Assembly (NCBI GenBank): GCA_023429785.1 | Contig: JAEZDD010000003.1 | Coordinates: 186,001-250,000 of the forward strand | Direction: 5' to 3' | DNA length: 64,000 nucleotides | From: Bacillota bacterium | GTDB taxonomy: Bacteria > Bacillota > Clostridia > Oscillospirales > Ruminococcaceae | In this document: positions 58,860 to 64,000 of the stretch, piece by piece | How the letters are laid out: every line of letters starts with the position of its first letter | Numbering within the stretch: position 1 is the stretch's first letter | The notes under the pieces: generated by a model | Database searches by the model: none | Seen by the model: the letters and a program-made list of their open reading frames with translations, nothing else | What the model was told of the DNA's origin: nothing | Program-made: the position numbers and the translations under genes

Positions 58860-59489
58860 TTATTTCGTTCCAAATATTCTGTCGCCGGCATCACCGAGAC
58901 CGGGCACAATATAGCAGTTTTCGTTTAGCCTTTCATCAAGATTCCCGCAATATATTTCAATATCAGGGTGAGCCTCGCTCAATGCCTTCAGCCCCTCCGG
59001 CGCCGCAATAATCGCCATGAATTTAATGCTTGTGCAGCCTCTTTTTTTAATAAAATTGATTGCCGCTATTGCCGAGCCTCCGGTCGCCAGCATAGGGTCA
59101 AGAACGAGCGTCGTCCTCTCACTCATGTTTTCGGGGAGCTTGCAGTAATACTCGTGCGGCTCATGGGTTTCATGGTCACGGAACAACCCGATATGCCCGA
59201 TTTTTGCCGACGGCACAAGTGCAAGTATACCATTCACCATGCCCAGCCCGGCACGGAGGATAGGGACAATCGCAATCTTCTTCCCTGACAGCATTTTAAC
59301 GGTTGCTCTTTGAATCGGTGTTTCTATTTCGACGTCTTCAAGAGGGAGGTCTCTCAATGCTTCAAAGCCCATCAGCATTGATATTTCTTCAATTAATCCG
59401 CGAAAATCCTTTGTCCCTGTGTTCACATCACGAAGCAAGGAAATTTTATGCTTTATCAGCGGATGCTCAAAAATTGTGATATTGTTCAT
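58860..59489 (-). CDS. upp: Uracil phosphoribosyltransferase
   Basis: Pyrimidine salvage enzyme making UMP from uracil and PRPP. The 209 residues contain EHPLIKHKISLLRDVNTGTKDFR at the start, VPILRAGLGMVNGIL, and the PRPP loop VLDPMLATGGSAIAAI. The C-terminal uracil site is YIVPGLGDAGDRIFGTK. Length is normal. An AGGAAGT site lies before the ATG. It is preceded by an AT-rich inverted repeat at 59569-59606. Confidence 0.97.
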   Translation of the reverse strand: MNNITIFEHPLIKHKISLLRDVNTGTKDFRGLIEEISMLMGFEALRDLPLEDVEIETPIQRATVKMLSGKKIAIVPILRAGLGMVNGILALVPSAKIGHIGLFRDHETHEPHEYYCKLPENMSERTTLVLDPMLATGGSAIAAINFIKKRGCTSIKFMAIIAAPEGLKALSEAHPDIEIYCGNLDERLNENCYIVPGLGDAGDRIFGTK

Positions 59490-59568
59490 CTTTATACTTC
59501 CTATTCATAATACTATTAAATTTACATATCAGGTTAAATTAAAAATTTATATCGTACATAATTTTCTA

Positions 59569-59606
59569 AAGTAATATTATTTCAAAAAATACTTATAATA
59601 TTACTT
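59569..59606 (-). repeat. AT-rich inverted repeat between the TPR-like gene and upp
   Basis: AAGTAATATTAT/ATAATATTACTT, perfect 12-bp arms with a 14-base spacer, 12 bases after the upstream stop codon. A terminator without a T tract, or an operator for upp. Confidence 0.4.
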
Positions 59607-59617
59607 TTCAAAAAGGC

Positions 59618-60445
59618 TTAGCATGATTTTAGAAAAGCAATTTCTATCCTGTTAATAAGCTTCGTCATATCTTCCTTATGTCTTTTATTTCTGACCTTTT
59701 TAATATTGTCAAGGACAATGTCCCTTGCGTATTCTTTCCGGTTTGTATTAACATAAATTAGCCCTAGATATAAGTCGGCGTTAATTTTGTCTCTTTGACT
59801 TTTTGCATAGCCCTTCGCGTATAAAAAATTGGTCTCAGCTTTTATTAAATTCCCTTGTGAGTATTCAAAGACGCCAAGATTATTGCAAATCGACGAAGCA
59901 TATTCACCGCGGCAATAATATTTTTCGATGTATTTTTCAGAAAGCTTGAGAACATATTTTGCGTTATCAAGCTGATTTGTCATCACATAATAATATACAA
60001 TATCGCTGTAAAATTTCGCTTTCATTGAATTAGTCAGGTTTTCAACATCTATACTTTTGACTGTTTCAAAAACCTTTTCATAGTCTCTTTGCTGTTCATA
60101 ATTGTTGGCAAGCAATAGTTGCAACCGTGCCTTTTTTAAAGCGAATTTTTCGCTCGCAATCTGTCTTTCCAGCTCGTTAATATATTCTCTTGAATCTCCG
60201 TGTTCTTTAAAAATTTCACTTAGCTTATTCATTAATATATACTCCCTTATAATATAAGCAATGGAAAGTATGAGCGAAATTACTAATGCGGACTCGAATG
60301 CAGTGAGAAAAAAATAGGTCTGAGAAATACTTATATTAAAAATTAAATTGATTATTACAATTAATCCGCCGATGAAAATACCCGCTATCATTGATATAAT
60401 AACAGCGAATGCAAGCGAAATGCCAGAAAGCTTAAATATGCTCAT
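59618..60445 (-). CDS. Unknown membrane protein with TPR-like repeats
   Basis: About 275 residues, not matched to a named family. Two membrane helices (about 10-35 and 45-70) precede a long helical region. It holds a coiled-coil-like segment (YINELERQIASEKFALKKARLQLLLANNYEQQ) and TPR-like helices such as AKFYSDIVYYYVMTNQLDNAKYVL and ICNNLGVFEYSQGNLIKAETNFLYA. This looks like a membrane-anchored scaffold for protein contacts. ATG 60445 is chosen because AAAGGGGTG is seven bases upstream. A consensus promoter lies at 60468-60496. Confidence 0.7.
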   Translation of the reverse strand: MSIFKLSGISLAFAVIISMIAGIFIGGLIVIINLIFNISISQTYFFLTAFESALVISLILSIAYIIREYILMNKLSEIFKEHGDSREYINELERQIASEKFALKKARLQLLLANNYEQQRDYEKVFETVKSIDVENLTNSMKAKFYSDIVYYYVMTNQLDNAKYVLKLSEKYIEKYYCRGEYASSICNNLGVFEYSQGNLIKAETNFLYAKGYAKSQRDKINADLYLGLIYVNTNRKEYARDIVLDNIKKVRNKRHKEDMTKLINRIEIAFLKSC

Positions 60446-60467
60446 TAAAAACACCCCTTTACCTCAT

Positions 60468-60496
60468 ATATTATCACAATAAATGCCTAATGTAAA
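60468..60496 (-). promoter_or_regulatory. Sigma-A promoter of the TPR-like membrane protein gene
   Basis: TTTACA (60496-60491), 17-base spacer, TAATAT (60473-60468). Confidence 0.65.
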
Positions 60497-60547
60497 CAAA
60501 ATGGATGCAGCATTTTTTCTGTTTCTTTATTATGTCCCGAATAATAT

Positions 60548-60577
60548 AAAGCTCTCAACTTTTACGTCAAGAGCTTT
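60548..60577 (-). terminator. Hairpin after glgA
   Basis: AAAGCTCT/AGAGCTTT closing a partly paired loop, four bases after the glgA stop. The T tract is weak, so termination may be incomplete. Confidence 0.6.
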
Positions 60578-60581
60578 ATTT

Positions 60582-61991
60582 TTACATATCACTGTATAAA
60601 CCGATGTAAAGATTCGCTGAAGTTTTCCAGCTGAAATCCTCCCTCATAGCATGACTGACGAGCTTCCCCCATTTCATTCTCTCGTCATAACGAGCCCTCG
60701 CTCTTGTAACTGCATATAGCATATCGTGAGCATTATATGTCTTGAAGGTGAAGCCGTTCCCGCCTTTATCCCCGCAGTCAACGATACTGTCGCGGAGGCC
60801 GCCTGTTTCACGGACAATCGGAATTGTTCCGTATCTTAATGCAACCATTTGCGCCAGCCCGCAAGGCTCACTTTGTGACGGCATCAAAAACATATCAGAA
60901 CCGGCATAAATTCTTCTAGCCAAGTCAGGGAAAAAGCCAATGGTTACGCTCACCTTGTCAGGATATCTGTACTGCATTTCCTTAAAGAAATCTTCATATA
61001 TTTTTTCACCCGAACCAAGAATAGCTATCTTAAAACCTAATCTTATAATATCCTCAAAAACATATTTAATAAGGTCAATCCCCTTATGTGAAACAAAACG
61101 AGTGACAATGCCTATTATCGGCTCCTTCCCGGCTGAAAGCCCGAGTTCTTCCAGGAGCTTCTCCTTGCAGACATTCTTCCCGATTTTTTCCTCAACGGTA
61201 AAATTCGCCGGAAGGGCTGGGTCGGTTTCTGGATTATAGGAATTTGTATCAATCCCGTTTAAAAAACCACAAAGCTTGAACTGCTTATTTTTAAGCACTC
61301 TGTCAAGCCCGTGAGAAAACCACGGGTCAAGAATTTCCCACGCATAGCTCGGGCTGACTGTTGTAATCTTATCGGCTGCTTCTATGGCTGATTTCATGAA
61401 GTTGACACAGCCGTCATATTCAAGAAGGTTTGTATGATACAATGGAATTCCCATGATTTCATTAATCAGTTCTAAGCCGTATTTCCCCTGATACTGGATA
61501 TTATGTATAGTGAAAACAGTTTTAATCCCTTCATACCCCGCACGGTAACGATAAAAAATGTCGTAATATACAGGGACTAAAGCTGTCTGCCAGTCATTTG
61601 CGTTAATGACATTCGGCTTAAAGTCAATATTTTCAATCAGCTCAAGAATAGCCCTTGAAAAGAAAACAAATCTTTCTGCATCATCATAAAATCCATATAA
61701 GCCCTGACGGCCGAAATAATACTCGTTGTCAAGAAGATAGTATGTAACTCCGTTTGCCTCGGCTGTATAAACGCCGCAATACTGCTTCCTCCATGCAACG
61801 TCAACAGTGAAGTTCGTTAAAAAGGTCATTTCTTCTTTTAGCTCAGACTTAATGGAGCCGTACATTGGGATGACAACCCTGCAATCATGCCCCTCCTCAT
61901 TGATTGCCGCCGGAAGAGAGCCGGCAACATCAGCTAAACCACCCGAAGCGATAAAAGGCGTCGCTTCACTTGCTGCATACAAAATATTCAT
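60582..61991 (-). CDS. glgA: Glycogen synthase (ADP-glucose, GT5)
   Basis: Adds glucose from ADP-glucose to glycogen. The 469 residues start NILYAASEATPFIASGGLADVAGSLP, with the ADP-glucose-binding GGLADV. YQGKYGLELINEI and CGFLNGIDTNSYNPETDP follow. The C-terminal GT-B half has GIVTRFVSHKGIDL and the active-site MPSQSEPCGLAQMVALRYGTIPIVRETGGL. Length is normal. It lies about 25 bases after glgD in the glgC-glgD-glgA operon. Confidence 0.97.
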   Translation of the reverse strand: MNILYAASEATPFIASGGLADVAGSLPAAINEEGHDCRVVIPMYGSIKSELKEEMTFLTNFTVDVAWRKQYCGVYTAEANGVTYYLLDNEYYFGRQGLYGFYDDAERFVFFSRAILELIENIDFKPNVINANDWQTALVPVYYDIFYRYRAGYEGIKTVFTIHNIQYQGKYGLELINEIMGIPLYHTNLLEYDGCVNFMKSAIEAADKITTVSPSYAWEILDPWFSHGLDRVLKNKQFKLCGFLNGIDTNSYNPETDPALPANFTVEEKIGKNVCKEKLLEELGLSAGKEPIIGIVTRFVSHKGIDLIKYVFEDIIRLGFKIAILGSGEKIYEDFFKEMQYRYPDKVSVTIGFFPDLARRIYAGSDMFLMPSQSEPCGLAQMVALRYGTIPIVRETGGLRDSIVDCGDKGGNGFTFKTYNAHDMLYAVTRARARYDERMKWGKLVSHAMREDFSWKTSANLYIGLYSDM

Positions 61992-62015
61992 TCCATATCC
62001 TCCTTATTCTGCGGG

Positions 62016-63140
62016 CTATACGCTTGCACCCTTTCCAACAAACAATGGATATACATTTGAGCCGTTTAAAACTCTATAGCTCCCCACTGTTACGTTCTTA
62101 TCTGTAATTACATAATTAAGATTTGATTTGTTGCTGATAACGGAATCCTGCATAATTATCGAATTTTTCACGATTGCATTCTTCCCGACCTTAACGCCTC
62201 TGAAAATTATTGAATTCTCAACCTCACCTTCGATAATACAGCCATCAGCAACGAGTGAATTTTTGACTATTGCACTGATTCCATATTTGCATGGTGGGTT
62301 ATCCCTGATTTTCGTATAAATTGGCGCCTTTGATAAAAACAGCTGATTTCTGTTTTCTTGATTTAAAAGCGACATATTTGATGTGAAATAGCTCTTCATG
62401 CTATCAATTCTGGTGAAATAATCATTATACTGATAGGTGAAGATGTTAAGCTTTTTAACCATTGCCTGTATAACATCCCGCTCAAAGCTATATAAACTTC
62501 TGCATGCCGACTGCTGTGCCATTTCAATCAAAAAGTCCTTTTTAACCACAAACATATTCATACTCATATTGCAAAGCCCACTGATTTGAGGATTGATTAA
62601 AACATCATAGACTTTATTGTCTTCATCTGTTGCAACAACCGTTGAAAAACGAGTCTGCTCCATTGAGTAAATACCTTTATTGCAAACCATTGTAATATCG
62701 GCATTATTATCTATGTGAGCCTTTAAAACAGGACGAAAATCCATATTGGTAACAATATCGCAATCGGACATAATAACATATTCAGTAGCCGAATGCTTTA
62801 TGAAATTAACAACTCCGGACAAAGCGTCAAGACGGCCTTTATACATTCCGCTCGAAACATTACCGAATGGAGGGAGAAGATGGATTCCGCCTTTTTTCCT
62901 TGCTAAATCCCATTCACGGCCCGAGCCAAGATGGTCAATAAGCGACTGGAAATTAGATTTCGTGATTATTCCGACCTCGGATATACCAGAGTTCACCATA
63001 TTCGATAAAGGAAAATCAATGAGTCTATAGCGTCCGCCATAGAGTATTGAGCCCATTGTTCTGTATTTCGTTAAATCCTCTATTGTCGTATCATGCATAT
63101 TTGAAAAAATCAGTCCTAAAACATTACTCATATTTGGCAT
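62016..63140 (-). CDS. glgD: Glucose-1-phosphate adenylyltransferase regulatory subunit
   Basis: GlgD partners GlgC in Firmicutes to form the active ADP-glucose pyrophosphorylase. The 374 residues begin with NVLGLIFSNMHDTTIEDLTKYRTMGSILYGGRYRLIDFPLSNM. The glycine-rich nucleotide loop of GlgC is missing, as expected for GlgD. A left-handed beta-helix follows (IIEGEVENSIIFRGVKVGKNAIVKNSIIMQ). A GGGGGAG site precedes the ATG, 15 bases after glgC. Confidence 0.95.
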   Translation of the reverse strand: MPNMSNVLGLIFSNMHDTTIEDLTKYRTMGSILYGGRYRLIDFPLSNMVNSGISEVGIITKSNFQSLIDHLGSGREWDLARKKGGIHLLPPFGNVSSGMYKGRLDALSGVVNFIKHSATEYVIMSDCDIVTNMDFRPVLKAHIDNNADITMVCNKGIYSMEQTRFSTVVATDEDNKVYDVLINPQISGLCNMSMNMFVVKKDFLIEMAQQSACRSLYSFERDVIQAMVKKLNIFTYQYNDYFTRIDSMKSYFTSNMSLLNQENRNQLFLSKAPIYTKIRDNPPCKYGISAIVKNSLVADGCIIEGEVENSIIFRGVKVGKNAIVKNSIIMQDSVISNKSNLNYVITDKNVTVGSYRVLNGSNVYPLFVGKGASV

Positions 63141-63155
63141 TATACTTCTCCCCCT

Positions 63156-64000
63156 CTATATACTTTCTGATACAATCTGTTTTGGGAGCACCTTTGTATC
63201 TGAAGATATAGTAATGTCATGACCAACTACAGCAACGCCCCAGTCATTTTTATTGATAATATTCTCCGGTCTTGCGCCAATCACGCAGTTTTCACCGATA
63301 ACGCTATCCTCGCCGACTATTGCATACTCAATAACAGCACCGGCTTTAACATGCGAACCCGGCATAATTATGCTGTCACGAACGACTGCGCCGGTTTCAA
63401 TTGTTACTCCCTCAAAAATCATCGAAAAATCAACAGTTCCGTCGATATATGCCCCCTCGGTAATCATTGAATTCTGAATTTCAGCATTAATGCCGACACT
63501 ATGCGGCGGCTGAACAGGATTTCGTGAATATATCTTCCAGCTTGGGTCATATAGGTCAAGATTGACATTCGGATTTAAAAGGTCCATATTTGCTTCCCAA
63601 AGGCTGTCAATAGTCCCGACATCCTTCCAGTATCCCTCAAATGGATACGCGTAAATATTTTCATCATGCTCAAGTATTGAAGGGATAATGTTCTTCCCAA
63701 AATCCTTTGTTGCTTCCTTATCCATTTCGTTTTGAATTAAATAGCTTTTAAGTATGTCAAAATTAAAAATATAAATTCCCATTGAGGCGAGTGTGCTTTT
63801 TGGCTGCTTTGGCTTTTCCTCAAATTCGAAAATCTTCCCCTCTGAATCAGCATTCATTATTCCGAATCTTGATGCTTCCTCCGTTGTAACATCAAGGACA
63901 GCTATTGTGCAGTCCGCTTTCTTTTCCTTATGAAAAGCGAGCATTTTTGAATAGTCCATTTTATATATATGGTCACCGGACAGAATAATAACATATTCCG
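63156..64000 (-). CDS. glgC: Glucose-1-phosphate adenylyltransferase, C-terminal part
   Basis: Catalytic ADP-glucose pyrophosphorylase; the N-terminal part lies beyond the right edge. The frame is open to the edge and reads EYVIILSGDHIYKMDYSKML, the conserved GlgC segment. Glucose-1-phosphate and catalytic text includes EFEEKPKQPKS and EGYWKDVGTIDSLWEANMDLL. The left-handed beta-helix follows (MITEGAYIDGTVDFSMIFEGVTIETGAVV) and NVGINAEIQNSMI-like text. Taking the internal ATG at 63959 as the start would wrongly truncate it. Confidence 0.95.
   Translation of the reverse strand, partial: EYVIILSGDHIYKMDYSKMLAFHKEKKADCTIAVLDVTTEEASRFGIMNADSEGKIFEFEEKPKQPKSTLASMGIYIFNFDILKSYLIQNEMDKEATKDFGKNIIPSILEHDENIYAYPFEGYWKDVGTIDSLWEANMDLLNPNVNLDLYDPSWKIYSRNPVQPPHSVGINAEIQNSMITEGAYIDGTVDFSMIFEGVTIETGAVVRDSIIMPGSHVKAGAVIEYAIVGEDSVIGENCVIGARPENIINKNDWGVAVVGHDITISSDTKVLPKQIVSESI

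Noticed and set aside
1..64000. CRISPR arrays, insertion sequences, prophage, integrase or toxin-antitoxin genes
   Set aside because: I found no direct-repeat arrays, transposase or integrase motifs, or phage structural genes on either strand.

Overview
The window is chromosomal DNA from a low-GC, endospore-forming member of the Firmicutes, most likely a gut-type clostridium of the Ruminococcaceae/Oscillospiraceae kind. The lineage is inferred from gene content: spoIIR and two CotF-like spore proteins, a clostridial-type cellobiose phosphorylase, the GlgC/GlgD pair, the SRP RNA-dnaX-ebfC-recR block, and consensus sigma-A promoters with GGAGG ribosome sites. I see no phage, transposon, CRISPR array or plasmid genes. 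Nearly everything is core or metabolic.

Left part (1-24 kb): a partial addB, spoIIR, two small split beta-sandwich proteins, an orphan OadG-like protein and an MscS channel. Next come a polar amino acid ABC transporter behind a two-hairpin leader, and an aminotransferase/2-hydroxyacid dehydrogenase pair. YitT and DMT membrane proteins, two spore-coat-like proteins, mreB, comFC and recD2 follow. After these come pnp, rpsO, folD, lgt and a pair of M16 peptidases.

Middle (23.5-43.8 kb): the shikimate operon aroF-aroB-aroA-aroC plus a DUF4364 gene. It is preceded by a 37-codon leader peptide packed with Phe and Tyr codons and a four-segment attenuator. Then come pcrA, an AI-2E family membrane protein, and a cellobiose locus (lacI-type regulator, solute-binding protein and two permeases facing a GH94 phosphorylase, with three shared operator-like boxes). 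The glycolytic run pgk-tpiA-gpmI follows.

Right part (43.9-64 kb): degV, trmL, a pyridoxal kinase, a small membrane-like protein, and a PadR-controlled envelope-stress-like operon (PadR, HAAS/DUF1700, DUF4097, PspC). Then an AraC regulator, an ABC-F ATPase, a split ThrE exporter, a GDSL lipase-like protein, tRNA-Pro, SRP RNA, dnaX-ebfC-recR, tadA, upp, a TPR-like membrane protein, and the glycogen genes glgC-glgD-glgA, with glgC cut by the right edge.

The two most notable items are the Phe/Tyr leader-peptide attenuator of the aro operon (28569-28795) and the overlapping pair of small beta-sandwich proteins at 1523-2436. Both of those proteins end in the same orphan strand motif, and the second seems to lack the matching strands at its N terminus.
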